From Cephalotus follicularis (Eukaryota; Streptophyta; Magnoliopsida; Oxalidales; Cephalotaceae), in NCBI GenBank assembly GCA_001972305.1, contig BDDD01005128.1, positions 21,007 to 85,006 of the forward strand: a stretch of DNA of 64,000 nt. Direction: 5' to 3'. The stretch's first letter is position 1. Every line of letters begins with the position of its first letter. Position numbers and translations under genes: made by a program. The notes under the pieces are model-generated. The model ran no database searches. It was not told where the DNA came from and saw nothing but the letters and a program-made list of their open reading frames with translations. Below are positions 10,964-23,335 of the stretch, piece after piece.

Positions 10964-11736
10964 ATGGTTAGAAGAAGGAATGCGCCCACCAGTCACAACA
11001 GAGACAACGTTGATGAGGTTAATCAAAATCAACAAAATAAGGTCCCATCTATGGCAGATGTTCCAGAGGGTACACTGGTCACAACCCTCAAGCCTATTAT
11101 TGAGGCCATTCAGGCAACCCAAAACACCATCTTAACCAATCTCCAACAATAGCAGCAAACTTTGGAGCAACACTATCATACAATCTAGCAACATCAAGCC
11201 TTCATGACATAGTTTTTGCCGAACCATAACCCTATAAACCCACTACTATACCACCCGTTCAACCAATCCATACTATACCCACTGACACCACAGCATAGGG
11301 GGGACAAGAAAATAATCCTCATGTCGATCAACAACCTACACAAGCACCATTGCAAACCACGTTTTCCATCTATGCTTCTAACCCACAAATGGGAATCGAA
11401 CTAGGTCAGAGATCCTATGTAACAAGGGATGAGTTGCAATAGTTAATGCGAAAGGGACGTGATTACCCTTTATTGGCAAACATTTACATTAGGCCACCCT
11501 ACCCAGCGTACTTACTAAGTATGTCCTATCCTGTGGACTAAAAAGTCCCTAACTTTGTTATGTTTAATGGAAGACAGGGAGCGCAAGGGAACACATAGTT
11601 CATTTCATAGATGCTTTGGGAGTACATAGGTCAGATCCCACATTGCGCCTTCGTGAATTCTCCAAGTCGCTCAGTGATAAAGCATACACTTGGTACTCAA
11701 ACTTGCCACGAGGATCAATACCAACCTGGGATGACA
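10964..11736 (+). pseudogene. Tat/Ogre-like Ty3-gypsy gag (5' part)
   Basis: The ATG at 10964 opens MVRRRNAPTSHNRDNVDE, a hydrophilic gag N-terminus, up to a stop near residue 63. The sequence then continues through several stops and frame changes. Near 11600-11735 the reading is HSSFHR, then LREFSKSLSDKAYTWYSNL and PRGS, ending in a TWDD-like stretch, the hallmark of Tat/Ogre-type gag. It is cut at 11736 by the Athila-like LTR. The downstream protease (15170) and RT (18122) belong to the same element. Confidence 0.75.
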
Positions 11737-12903
11737 TGTGATGATGAATTTGCAAGTATACGAAATCGTTCAAGTAATACAGTAGTGAAAAGAGTATCGT
11801 CCCATGAAGATTGTTAAATTTATTAATTACCGAAATTAGCTAACCTTAATTTTATCTAAACAATCGATAATAACACAAAAGTTATAGCTAAATTATAAAT
11901 TGTAGAAGATAATTAATGAAAGAACTAAGACATTTGATTTGACCATAACAAATCTGAAATAATTCATGTAACATTCATGTTAATGAAGATTGATTATTCA
12001 CTTTGATAAACAAAATTCCCTAATTTATTCAATACTGTCTCTCGAATAATATTGAAATTATTTTCATGAATCAACCCACAGTATCTCTACGTGAATTTTA
12101 ACATACAAAAATACATTAAGAATAATGAAATTTCACATACAATTTGCATAAAACACGCAACACATCTCTGTCAAGCATTCAACTTATGGTATTCATCACA
12201 AGAAGATAGTATTATATATCACTTCTCAGTTTCAATATAATCATCAAATCAATCAAACATTGGCTGGATGTTTAAAAGCAATAAGCACTACGATGTGCAC
12301 TCAACATATAACAACTAATTCTGAATAACACAATTTAATGGAATCAAATCATCATCTTTAGGCTACATCATAACTCTAGCAAGAGAAATTAGTTCATAAA
12401 TGAATTAATTAAAATGAAATAAACAATTGAATCCATAAAAAGAAAAGGAAGAAATGGAGAAAAACTCTAAAGGAACTCTGACTCCAGCGGCCCTCTTAGT
12501 CTTCTTGGCCGTTTTTTTCCTTGCTGCCTATTCTTCTAATTTTTATTCTATTTATACTAGGTACAAGTGGGGCGTATAGAATTTTTTTCAGTTGTTTTCC
12601 CTTTAAAAACGGTTGAATTCGAGTAAATGGTCAACATAAGATTTGTTTCCCTATCTGTTAGCTTTCTATCTCCGTAAGAAGCAAGCCATTGCAATTCCTA
12701 TTGAGAAAGTTGTTCTTCTTTTACTGAAACACTTCTGGAGGAGGATTTTTCGTAATTTTCCTTGATTATTTCCTTTTTGGTTGAGCTTTCCTAATTTAAA
12801 TCAAACAATAAATATTTAGAATAAAAACTACCATAATAAAGAGAAATAAGCAAATATTTAAGCTTGCAAGGCATAAAATTAATGAACAAAAATGAGTATA
12901 CCA
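11737..12903 (-). mobile_element. 3' LTR of an Athila-like Ty3-gypsy element
   Basis: In minus orientation the LTR starts TGGTATACTC at 12903, directly after a polypurine tract, and ends CATCATCACA at 11737. On the plus strand its edge GATGAATTTGCAAGTATACG, followed by ATCGTTCAAGTAATAC, is characteristic of Athila-like elements. Length is 1167 bp. It interrupts the Tat-like gag. Confidence 0.7.
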
Positions 12904-12918
12904 AATATCCCCAAACTT
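12904..12918 (-). other. Polypurine tract before the Athila-like 3' LTR
   Basis: Reads AAGTTTGGGGATATT on the minus strand and abuts the LTR start. A second PPT-like stretch (CCAAGTTTGGGGGTGG on minus) lies at about 14060-14075 inside the internal region, as seen in Athila elements. Confidence 0.6.
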
Positions 12919-14156
12919 AACATTTACTAGTCCTCGAGCTAAAAGAGAAATAAAGAAAAAAAAAACAAAAACAAAATTGACTTGTTTTGATTTCTCGAGT
13001 TTGCTTCAACAATTGCATAAAGAATATAATCTCGAAAAAAGACCCACATAATACTCATAATTCGATTTCAACTTTATGGTTTGTCTTATCTAACAAGAAT
13101 TCTTTGAGTGTGTATGTGTGTGAATAGCCAATCTCACCATATTGCAAAGACCTCATATCAAATTATGCGAACAAGTGAATTATGATTGAATCTCTTTTTG
13201 GAGACTAAGCTCCAAACTCCATAAACCTATTTTTCATATCATCTCTCCACTAATAAAGACACATCCACAACCAAAGATAAAAGGGACTTTATTTTGTGTT
13301 TATTAACTTTTTATTATTATTATAAAGAACTCTATTATTGCTCCACTACATTTGGCTTGAATGACATGATGGACAAAACACCAGAAACCCTAGGTACTAT
13401 GTAGCTTTGCAACTTCACTTTATTTGGCTTGATGACATGGTGGAGCAAACACTAAACACCCAAGTTACTTTGTAGCTCTGTTTTCTTACATCTAAAGTAA
13501 GATAGTGATGCGAGAGTTCTTTTTAGGAATTTCGATCCATCGATGGCCCAAATCATTTCTCTAGCAGTGCAGTGTCTAGAATTTTGCCTCAAGAGAAAAT
13601 CAAATAGGTTCTAGAGTTTGATGAGATTTTTTAAGTTTTCTAGTTCCCATAAGCCTTCTCTAAGGACGCTCTACAATAAAGTAATTATGACTATGTACAC
13701 AAAGTATTCAAAGACTTGTAGTTAAGACCGAGACTAACATAAAATTCAAGCCCAATAATAGTATAATGTATCACTTGCTTAAAATCATACTCGATTTCAA
13801 CTAAGTTACTATCATCGGTATGAGATAACCAAAACAGATCAAGAAAACCACAAAGCGTTTTTTTGTGTGTTTTTTTAAATAACACAACGCTAACATTAAA
13901 ATGGATAACACTGACATTAAAATGGTTTCTCATCCTTCTACCCCAAACCTAAAATAAACATTGTCTAGATTATGAAAGCAAGAGAAACTACCCTGATTGA
14001 CAATTGAGGATCGACAATTGAAAAAAAATATGATGAAATTAATGAAGTGTATGCACCACCCCCAAACTTGGCAATCCTGGCTCCACAAAGTAAGACAATA
14101 AAAATTAATAAGAGAATAAGAAAACAAGAATAACAAAATAAATGGCTAAAGAAAGT
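12919..14156 (-). mobile_element. Athila-like internal region downstream of pol, no open gene
   Basis: This is the zone between integrase and the 3' LTR, where Athila elements may carry an env-like frame. Only short, interrupted open frames are visible, so no env-like protein is called. The sequence is AT-rich. Confidence 0.45.
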
Positions 14157-15150
14157 TTCAAAATTTTGGATTGCCTCCCTAGAAGTGCTTTAAGTTAGAG
14201 TCATTAGCTAAACTTTTTGGATGTTTTTGTTGGCTAGATGAGGTGGATGGAACGTGCTTGTCTATCAAATTCTCCATCCCAGTAATGCTTTAACCGTTGT
14301 CCATTAACCTTGAAAGTTCCTTCAGTATCATGCTGAACTTCCACCACTCCATATGGAAAAACACGAGACACCACAAAGGGACCTGACCACCTAGATCACA
14401 ATTTTCCTAGAAACAGTCGAAGCCGACAATTGTATAGAAGAACTTTTTGACCATGCACAAATTCATGAGTAAGTATATTCTTGTCATGCCACCTCTTGGT
14501 CCGTTCTTTGTAGATTCTGGCATTCTCATGAGCATCGGTGCAAAATTCGTCCATCTCATTGATTTGCAACAATCTCTTCTCTCTGCGACTTCAATGTCAA
14601 AGTTTAGGATCTTCATTGCCCAATAAGCCCTATGCTCAAACTCCACCAGTAGTTGACAAGATTTTCCAAAGACAAGACGATATGGAGACATCCCAGTAGA
14701 AGTTTTAAAAGTTGTTCTATATGCCCAAAATACATTGTCTAACTTCCTGGACTAATCTTTTTTCTTGAGATATACACTGTCTTCTCAAAGACCCTCTTCA
14801 AATGACGATTTGAGACCTCCACTTGACCATTGGTTTGTGGATGATAAGGAGTAGCAACACGGTGAGTGGCTCCATATTTGCTCAGTAATGCTTCAAATTA
14901 CTGGTTACAAAAGTGTTTCCCTCCATCACTAATAATTGCACGAGTGCCAAATCTGCTGAGAATGTTCTTTTCTCAAAAAGTTCAGAACAACTTTAGCATC
15001 ATTAGTAGGTATTGCTGCAACCTCAACCCACTTAGAAACCTAATCAACAACTACTAAAATGTAAGAATTGGAAAAAGACAACAAAATGGCCCCATAAAAT
15101 CTGTATCCCAACATCAAATAATTCAACTTCAAGACTTCAAGACTTCAAGA
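14157..15150 (-). pseudogene. Athila-like integrase C-terminal half
   Basis: On the minus strand, reading from about 15130 down, there is GHF, KWVEV-like and SDGGKHFC sequence, then [20 protein letters not shown] (integrase core with its last catalytic Glu in GQVE), then [10 protein letters not shown] and EHRAYWA. The C-terminal part is LRSRW-like around 14400. Several frameshifts and a stop (FCNQ-stop) make it inactive. The upstream RT and RNase H are missing, so the element is truncated at about 15150. Confidence 0.75.
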
Positions 15151-15169
15151 CATTAATTTTGACTGAAAA

Positions 15170-16201
15170 TTGCTTATGATTATATTGGAAAGTGCCTATT
15201 GGGGGATCAGCTTGTTAGGAAGATAGTAAGGGCACACGAAGGTGTTGTTATGTTTACAGAGGCGGACAAGGTGATAAAAACGAGTCATCAAAATCGTTCT
15301 TTGTATCTAGAGGCTATTATTAATGGAGTTTCTTTTTTAAGTGTGCTTTGGTTGACAATGACACTTCTATCAATCTCATGCCTTATAGAACTTTTCAATC
15401 AATTAGGATCCTAGATAGGCGACTTGTGAGGCAATCTCTGGAGTTATCAGGCTTTAGTGCAATCACTTTACAAACTCTAGGGCATGTGTTAGTGGATCTC
15501 AAGGTTAGAAAATAAGGGGTCCCATTGTTTTTTATGTCATTGATACACCTGTTACATATCATGTTTTGTTGGGGCGCTTTTGGATCCATGAGAATGAAGC
15601 TCTACCTTCAACCTTGCATCAATGCTAGAAAGCTAGATGGAGGCGACAATATGTGTTTGTCCCATCGGCTTCTAAGCCATTCACTTACACTGAGGCACAT
15701 ATGGCAGAGGCCAATTTTTTTTTTTATCTTTTTGTCGATGACAAGGATCATTCCATTCAAATCACTAGCTACTTCCATGATGAAGAGACGGTGTCAAGAA
15801 AAATCCATAGTGTACAAATTGTGAAAAGTGAGAAAGTGCCTGGTGTTAACCTACCATAGGATTTGAAGAATCATGGGAGAATACAGAGGGACACCTTGCC
15901 CAATGGCAAGCCGCGTTACTGTTTGTGAAGCTGTACGGGGTCTAGAAAACCTATTGACCTTGACCCCACCCCTCAAGGATTCTATGAAGCCCAAACCCCC
16001 AATGAATTTCAACCTGCCTCAAAATGCTTACAAGATGGATCAAAACAACAACAAGATGAGCTTGAAGAAGCCAATTTGAGCTCAGATAGCAATACAAAGA
16101 AAATAGTTTTGGTTAGTAAAATTATTTTTCCGTGTATTCAAGGTAATGTTAGTTATCAATTAGGCTTTATGTTCTTATGTCCATTACTTCAAGCAAAGGT
16201 A
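15170..16201 (+). pseudogene. Tat/Ogre-like aspartic protease region
   Basis: This is the continuation of the Tat-like element after the Athila-like insertion. The readable pieces are FTEADKVIKTSHQNRSLYLE and EAIINGVSF, then an active-site region that in another frame reads VDNDTSINLMPY (D-[ST]-G is degenerate here). Next come LGHVLVDLKVRKIRGP and TYHVLLGRFWIHENEA, then KARWRRQYVFVPSASKPF. C-terminal linker sequence (EELEEANLSSDS-like) leads to the G insertion site. Frames change several times. Confidence 0.75.
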
Positions 16202-16207
16202 TGTAGG

Positions 16208-18121
16208 AGGTGTAATTTTAAATTTTAGGGCAGTAGAACAAAGTCCTTTAACATAATCCAAAAGAACAACAAAACCAAAGGATCACTATTTTGATTCTTA
16301 ACGCAAAACAACAAAAGAAACCTTAGGGTTTCATAACCAAAATAGCAAACGGGTTTAAGAACATTACTACAAAGCCTTCTCTTTACCATTTTAAGCTCAG
16401 GTTCTTGTCCTCTACCCAAAGCTTTGCCACCACCAAGAGGACCCCATATGGACACGGGTTAGGCACCTCAAATAGCTCCACCAATCTCCAAGTTACTAGT
16501 CTAATAACCAAGCTTCTATCTACACTATTTTAACCTCCCAAAAGTCAGAGTGACTTGGTGTGTAGAGAGCAAGGTCAACATATTCTTTGGTCAGGAAGGG
16601 AATAACAAACGGAAGTAGAGTTTCTCTTTGCTACACCCTAAGTAACCTAGCTTATGGAAAAAGAAAGGAAAAAAGATGAAGTAAAGAAGAAAACTCCAAG
16701 TCCTTCTTCTCTCTTGTGCTTGGCCAAAATTCTTAGCCAAAAAGTGTGAGGATTTCTATTTTGTCTCACATGCTTAATGACAAAAGAGCTTACTTGAAAG
16801 TCTTACCTAAATCATCCTCATACTTTTCCTTTCCTTTACTCATTATTTATGCTTGGAGGATATTAAGCCAAGTCACACCTTTCTTTGGTCGATACGTGTC
16901 CTTCAAGCATTAAGTAATAATAAACAAAAGCTAATTCAAATTAACTTTCCCTCCAAAATCGCAAAGCCCAAAATGGACTAGTAACTATTATTGGGTGAGA
17001 CCCGAATGCCTGGATTAATTAATGGTAGTGTCGATAAATTACCGAAACACCCCTAGAACCGAGAAAAGTCATTTTAAATAGTCCCCAGCCTATTTCAATG
17101 ACCCCAGACTAATATCCGATAATATTCGGGTGAGCGAAAACTAAATTAATTTCCCTCATTAATTATACAACACTTCCTAACCCGGTAACTTTTTCCATTG
17201 TTAGTTCACGTATACTTAAATCCATCACCAGCTCAGACTCCGACGGAGATCTAGGGTATGGATCCGTGTCAACCCTAGTTATAATCTGCGTAACTATACG
17301 TCCGAGTATTAGTATGACTTTTGGTAGACCTTCATAGCAGTCTAACTTCCTGCCCGCCCTAACCTCGGTCGAGGGTTTCAGCGGTCCATAGTATAGACAG
17401 ACTTATAGAGTCAATTCACCTTCACTCAAGTGTGGAAATCCCATTTTGCTCACTCACGTACATTCATATAAATTCTATCAAGCCTAACGACCACCCGATT
17501 ATCAGTGCCACGAAAGAACTAAGTAAGACCGCAATCAAAGCAAGACAGTTTTTATGCAACATAGTACAGCCGCTCGGGTCTAAGGATTAGAGGAGTCCTC
17601 CATGGACTCGCTAGGCGTCTAACACCTATACACGACCACAACAAATAGGAATCACTATTGCCATAAGAATAGTGACTATCCAAATAGTGTTTCCTAATCG
17701 GGTCTTGTACAGTGTACATGCTCCAAGCATACACCCCACACTAGCCCTAGTGTTCCCACAGATGGTAGTGAGATTCTCCATCCTCCACCTCACGGGAGCA
17801 AGCTTAGTGCATGCAAGTCTATTCGGTTCACTAATGCCCAAGAAGTGAACCTATGACTTGGAACGGTTGTGTCATAAGGAATAAGCTAGTCAATCTCACA
17901 GCCCTATGCTTGGCATCCAACCTTATATGACTAAGCATCACATGCATAAGTTGGTAATGCGAAATTAAGCTACTTCAATTGTAAGATAAAACATAAATGA
18001 TATTGCCATAAACAATGTAAATGAAAGCACATGTCATATAAATGAAATAAGGTTGTTTTATACATTGATAAATCCGAATACAAGAGCCATCTAATGGCTT
18101 GTTGGGTCACCCTATTTAACA
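16208..18121 (-). mobile_element. Solo copia-type LTR G, inserted between Tat protease and RT
   Basis: The minus-strand start is TGTTAAATAGGGTGACCC at 18121. The element is flanked by TGTAGG on both sides (16202-16207, 18122-18127). Removing it with one TGTAGG leaves the Tat pol frame continuous across the junction. About 17030-18121 is homologous by eye to 57050-58213, the 3' LTR of the copia element at 56195-61990 (AAAGTCATTTTAAATAGT, TGGTAATGAGATTCTCCAT-like and ATGGCTTGTTGGGT-like segments). It is therefore a related LTR of about 1.9 kb. No genes are inside. Confidence 0.7.
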
Positions 18122-18712
18122 TGTAGGTTGATAGAATTGTTGAGGGAATTCAAGATGTATTTACTTAGGGTTACCAGGACATACCTGGGTTAGAGGTTTC
18201 TCTTATTTCCCATAAATCATATGTTTATTTTGATTATAAGCCTACCAAACAACCTAAACAGACCTTCCATCATGAAATAGAAGTTCAAATTAAGGCAGGA
18301 ATTGAAAAACTGTTTCAAGCAGTCTTCATTTGCCCAATTATGCATCCAACTTGGCTAGCTAACATAGTTCTAGTAAAAAAGAAAATGGACAGATCAGGTA
18401 TTGTGTGGATTTTAGGGATCTCAATAAGGCTTACCCCAAGGATGAGTTTTCTTTGCCTAACGTGGATACTATGATCGATGCCACGGTGGGCCATGAAATG
18501 TTCTTATTTATGAATGAGTTTAGAGGGCATAATCAAATAAAGATGGCACATGGGGATGCAGATAAAACATCTTTTAGAACCCCAACATGGAATTTCTACT
18601 ACATAATCTTGGTCTTTGGTCTGAAAATGCAAGAGCAACATATCAAAGAGCTATGACCACAATATTTTAGGACATGATGTAGCATGTCATGAAAGATTAT
18701 GTATAGTGGTCA
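18122..18712 (+). pseudogene. Tat/Ogre-like reverse transcriptase N-terminal part
   Basis: Resumes the Tat pol after LTR G: REFKM and PGLEVSLISHKS-like, KPTKQPKQTFHHEIE, then VDFRDLNKAYPKDEFSLPNV, DATVGHE and DADKTSFRTPT, i.e. RT fingers and palm. Just before 18712, where family members have DYVDDIVVKS, the DNA reads GATTATGTATAGTGGTCA. The segment encoding the two catalytic aspartates is missing and the frame is lost. The remainder of pol is absent. It ends at the LTR H boundary. Confidence 0.8.
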
Positions 18713-19299
18713 TGTAATGGCCCGAGTCTGAAGGGCGAGCTCGAGTCGTCAACTACTCTTATATAACCATTCACTTCGTCCTATAGTTGGTGTATTAACA
18801 TGAGTGTATCCATAGAATGCGAAAATCTTTAAAAAATTTAAACATAACAACACTATACTATCTATCTATTCAAATACTTAATAGAACTTACAACTGAATA
18901 TGTCTTCATGCAAATTATACACAAAAGCACCTGATACATGTTCGTATTGTACTGTCAATTACAATTCACTATAATCCTTATTAATTACATATCATAATTC
19001 CTTAATACAAAAGATAAACAAATACAATGCATATCTAATGCATCCCATCTAATACCAACTCTATCTCCAATCTGCAGCTATATCAACCTTCATGACTTAT
19101 CACTGGTCCAGCAAGATAACTCCATGCATAATGGAGAGAACATGTAAAGCATTATATAAATGCATGACATGTTATAATACATGAATGACAATTGTGGTCG
19201 ATTACGATAAGACCTAATCATAACCATCCAAACCATAAATCTATCACATAACTCATACCATGTGTGCAAGCACACTCACACATATACCTATAGAGCTTA

Positions 19300-19560
19300 T
19301 TGACCTCTCATGCTATTCATGAATCTAGTCACCCATGGATTAGTCCGTGGGAGCTCAACATAGATGTCCAGTTGCCTAATCCTTAGGAACTCAACTCAAT
19401 GTCCTTAGCTGCCAAAGAATTAGTCATCAAGAATTCAACTAAGGTTCCCTAATTGCCAATGGATTAATCCATAGAAGCTCAGCTAAGCCTAGTTACCGGT
19501 GGATTAATCCACAGGAACCCAACTAGTACACATGAATCAACTCGTGTAATACAATGCCAA
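19300..19560. repeat. Tandem repeat of about 50-60 bp, about 5 copies
   Basis: Units contain GGATTAATCCATAGAAGCTC / CCTTAGGAACTCAACT / GGATTAATCCACAGGAACCC and step by roughly 50-60 bp. GGATTAATCC is itself palindromic. The position in the LTR corresponds to the GAGCTGTGTGCCACC repeats of LTR D. Confidence 0.55.
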
Positions 19561-19899
19561 TTAAGGCAAGTAACTATATCAAGTCAGAGGGTTTAGTTGA
19601 ACGTGGTCAACGCCTTACATAATTGACTAGGAGTTACTATGAGGTCACTAATAGGCTAAGCAAAGAAGTAGACAAGTCAATGTCACGATATCACATCTCG
19701 TTCTGTGTGAATTCATGGAAACTCTACTCTTTGGCGAAGGATGATCCATGATCGACTCGTGAAGAAACGAAGTTAGATATGCCCTTAAGACCATTTAAAA
19801 CATTATGCAATCCCTTCTCTAGCCGATATGTAGCAAAGCCTTTAAAATGTGTTTAGAAAAGCTATTCCGTTTGAAATCCATTTGAAAACCATGTGGAAA

Positions 19900-20060
19900 A
19901 TATACGTTGACGACCTCCAAGTAGACGTCAATGTTCAACTTCTGGATGTTGACGTCATGGGATGAGCGTCAACTCCTTGAGTGCTACACTATCTAATGAT
20001 TGTTTAGGAACATATGCTTCAATGCTCCCAAGGTGGAAGTAGACGTCAAGGGTCTGTTTA
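19900..20060. repeat. Cluster of GTTGACGTC words in LTR H
   Basis: ACGTTGACGACC, GTAGACGTCAATG, GTTGACGTCATGG, GAGCGTCAACT and GTAGACGTCAAGG occur within 150 bp. This is a weaker version of the palindrome clusters seen in the other LTRs. Confidence 0.5.
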
Positions 20061-20094
20061 AACTTTCCCTGTTAAAACCATTTATAAACTTTCA

Positions 20095-20865
20095 CTTTAG
20101 AAAGGCTCGGAAGCCAATATGCCTACGTTAGACGCTTATAAGGGCATTTTTGGCTTTTCGAAAGACAATATGGCTACGTATGGCACTCAAAAAGGCATTT
20201 TCGGCTTCTCGGAAGCCAGTATACCCTCCATAAGCCAATATGCCTACATATGACGCTTAGAAAGGCATTTTAGGCTTCTCGGAAGCCAATATGCCTACAT
20301 ATGGTGCTTAGAAAGGTATTTTGGAATTTCAAAAGCCAATATGCCTACATATGACGCTTAGAAAGGTATTTTAGGCTTCCCATAAGCCAATATGCCTACG
20401 TATGGTGCCTAGAAAGGCATTTTGGGCTTCTCAGAAGCCAATATGCTAATGTATGGCGCTTAAAACAACATTTTGGGCTTCTCAAAAGCCAAAATGCCTA
20501 CATATGATGCTTAGAAAGACATTTTGGGCTTCTCGGAAGCCAATATGCCTATATATTGCACTTAGAAAGGCATTTTGGGTTTTCTGGAAGCCAATATGCC
20601 AACGTATGGGGCTTTAAAAGGCATTTTGGGAATTTCGAAAGCCAATATGCCTACGTATAGCGCTTAGAGAGACATTTTGGGCTTCCCGAAAGCCAATATG
20701 CCTACGTATGGCACCTAGAAATGCATTTTGGGTTTTCCGAAAGCCAATATGCCTACATATGACGCTTAGAAAGGCATTTTGGACTTTCCAAAAGCCAATA
20801 TGCTTACAGATGGTACTTAGGAGGCCATTTGAGCTTTCCAAAAACCAATATACGCGCATGTGTTC
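20095..20865. repeat. Tandem array of about 15 monomers, 50-51 bp each
   Basis: The monomer is GCCAATATGCCTACRTATGR, followed by a YGCTTAGAAAGGCATTTTGG-like half ending in a CTTCTCGGAA-like tail. Copies diverge at a few to about 20% of positions. Internal dyads include TACGTA and GCCAATATGCC. Where monomers are exactly 51 bp the minus strand stays open with a 17-residue period, which is a by-product of the array. Confidence 0.85.
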
Positions 20866-21250
20866 AAAACTGAAAAAAGTAGGGCATTATGATAAGGAGA
20901 AAATTCATCACTGCGTAGGATGACGACACATAGCACCTATTAAAAGATAAGCCCACAACCATAAGGATCCATATCATAGTACAATCGAAGTCCAAACTTG
21001 ATTTATTATTATCAAATAAAATCCCAAGAGGTGATAAGACATACAATCCTTCCGGGATTCAAAATGACGGATACCATCAGGACTCCATAGGTTAAAGTAT
21101 ATATACTAAAACATTACTACGTATAACTGTATATATGAAGGAGCTCTCAAGTATGATTGACATCTAACTCTTATTACCTTTCTCTGCTATCAATCTCACG
21201 TAATCTGACTTAAGCATCAGAAAGTCCCTTCGGAACCCACTCCGATCACC

Positions 21251-21644
21251 CTTTCAATTTCCTTTCTTTGTCGCAGGTCTTCCAAATCAACGGTTGTACG
21301 GAGTCTCCGGATTTTCGCAGCAACACCGTCTTTGCTCTCGAGGAACTATCGATTTAGTCGGGCCAATACTATGTCAGTAGCTGGGAAGCCTATCAAAATT
21401 GGTGTTGTACCTTGTTGCTTTGGACATACTTCCGCCATGGCATCAATAGAACACTAAGTAGATATGTCCTTATACCTTTATGATTTGTGCCAAGCTATCG
21501 TGCTACTTTAACAAAGATCCTTGATCTAAGGTGGAGAGCTTCTAGCTCATCTAGCGGTTGTTTCAATGCTATTTCACTTACGTCGTTAGCATTTGGTGTC
21601 CTTATCAATGGCTTGTGACTTGTTGCCTTCGGTATCCTTATGGC
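21251..21644. other. Unassigned sequence between LTR H and the dimeric MITE
   Basis: No coding, RNA or repeat signature is recognised. It may be the remaining 5' part of LTR H or older flanking DNA. Confidence 0.3.
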
Positions 21645-22056
21645 TAGGGTGGAATCGGGTTGGGTCGGGTTTTTCGTAAAACCCGATCCAATCCGACATG
21701 GGTGGAATGTAAATTATAGAACTCGAAACCAAAACCAAACCGGGCACCACGGTTTCTGTAATTTACGATCCGAAACATGGGTAGAGAAAAAACCGAATCG
21801 ATCCTCCAAGTTCAGATCGAATCAGTTTGGTTTTCGAGTTTAATTCCCACAAGTGGTAGAATTTGCTTGGATCGGTTTTTCTGTAAAACCCGAAAAATCC
21901 CAATCCAATCCGGCATAGCCGAATTGTGAATTAAGGAATCCGAAACCGAACCGAGCACGACGGGTTTTGAAATTTACAATACGAAACCAGGTAGAGAAAA
22001 AATCCGAACCGATCCTGAGCAGATCTTCGGTTTTTCAGATTTAATTTCCACCTCTA
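21645..22056. mobile_element. Dimeric MITE-like element
   Basis: The ends are inverted: TAGGGTGGAA at the left and TTCCACCTCTA at the right. Inside, a unit of about 200 bp (TCGGGTTTTTCGTAAAACCC, then AATCCGACATGG, a GAAACCAAAACC-like stretch and GAGAAAAAACCGA) is present twice in direct orientation, at 21655-21848 and about 21853-22050. The (A)ACCCGA/GGTTCGG-rich composition fits hAT-type MITEs. No matching target duplication was found. Confidence 0.6.
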
Positions 22057-23335
22057 GCGCCGGTAATGCTTACCCCTAAAAGGGTAGGTGTTGGACCTTT
22101 TTATCAAAAGACTTAAAAAGAGGGAAGTTTTCCTTTGTGGGTTGTTTTGCTAGCTTTAGCTTACATTTTATGAGTTTGTATTCTAACAAATTTCTCTTTT
22201 TCTTTTAGTTTCTTTCTTTTCCGACCTGTTATAGTTATTTTTCTTATTAGTATCCACCCCTAGTTTATACTAGGGATTTAAGTGATATTCCATTATGGTA
22301 GGATGCAGTGCTAGTTTATCAAAGATTTTGTCCATATTCTTTTAACATGGGCATTAACAAAAGTTTTACACATTATACAAAAAGAAAAAAAAATCGAAGA
22401 TTCAAATCTCGAACCACTTTATTATACACAAGAACTAGAGATTTTTTAATACTTGATAAATTCGAAACTTGTGAGGGGTTATTGGAATTTATGCAATAAT
22501 CTTACTTGCAAATTAATTTTTCAGATAAATTAGTAAAACTCATGATAGTTTCAAACATTCTTTGAAAGCATAAAATTAGACCAAACGATGACTTATACAA
22601 TTAAGCGTGCTTGAAATAGTGACTTTTCATGTTCATTAAAAATGACAATAGTCATATTAATAAGTGAATCTTAATAATCATAACCTAAATTAATTTAATT
22701 TAAGAATCCTTTAATTGTTTAACATAAAAAAGTTCATATTAAATAGGTCTAATTAAATATCAAATTCTTTGGATTCCTTATCAAAGATGACATTTTGATT
22801 GACTTTTAGTTTACCATTAATGAAGACTTTATTTTATAGAACAATCAGAAGCTTGAGAGAACTAAATCTTCAGAGAAAAACCGTTTCATAATCTATGCAA
22901 TATTAGTCCAAAGTTCACTTGTGAAAATGAGTTTCACAACAATTATTATAAAGCCTAATTCCTATTGATCAGTAAGTCTTAAAGTTTTGGTTTCAAGAGT
23001 TTATCAATACACTAGCACTCGTAACTGTTATTCCTCGAGACAATTCAGTCGTTAGATCTTTGCATTGGAGTAGGACAAACACCGTCTTAAGCGGCTCTAC
23101 TGTGGATTTCATTGTCAGCTTGGTCTTATCACTTATTATTGTTACAGTTTTATTTTATCGTTTTTCCCTTTTTACCCCAACAATCACACCCCAGCTACCC
23201 AAAGCATCAGAATGAAAAAACACCAAATCCTACTAGCATTCTTTCATAATTTGTCTAAACAAAATGCATTATCCATTAGAACACAAATATTCAAAGGAAG
23301 AGCTTCTAAAAGAATCAAACAACATACATCGAAAC
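22057..23335. other. 3' flank of the host gene, no other gene seen
   Basis: AT-rich sequence with short open frames only. Just below the stop of the Swi3-domain gene, a TTTATT (AATAAA on the minus strand) near 23150 could serve as its polyadenylation signal. Nothing else is supported. Confidence 0.4.

Larger units (their letters stand above)
18713..21250 (-). mobile_element. Long LTR H (minus), right end uncertain
   Basis: The left edge TGTAATGGCCCGAG (18713) mirrors the terminal motif of the other long LTRs (on minus it ends CGGGCCATTACA). It is inserted directly after the Tat RT. It contains, left to right, a repeated GGATTAATCCATAGAAGCTCA block (19300-19560), a GACGTC word cluster (19900-20060) and a 50-bp array (20095-20865). 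The mirrored order agrees with minus orientation. The 5' start of the LTR was not found, so 21250 is an estimate. Confidence 0.5.

Noticed and set aside
12919-14156. Possible env-like gene downstream of the Athila-like integrase
   Set aside because: Only short broken frames; no signal peptide or transmembrane pattern can be supported.
20614-20859. 81-codon periodic frame
   Set aside because: Same explanation: by-product of the 50-51-bp array in LTR H.
21250-21640. Start of LTR H
   Set aside because: No GTTACA-type edge found; boundary left open rather than guessed.
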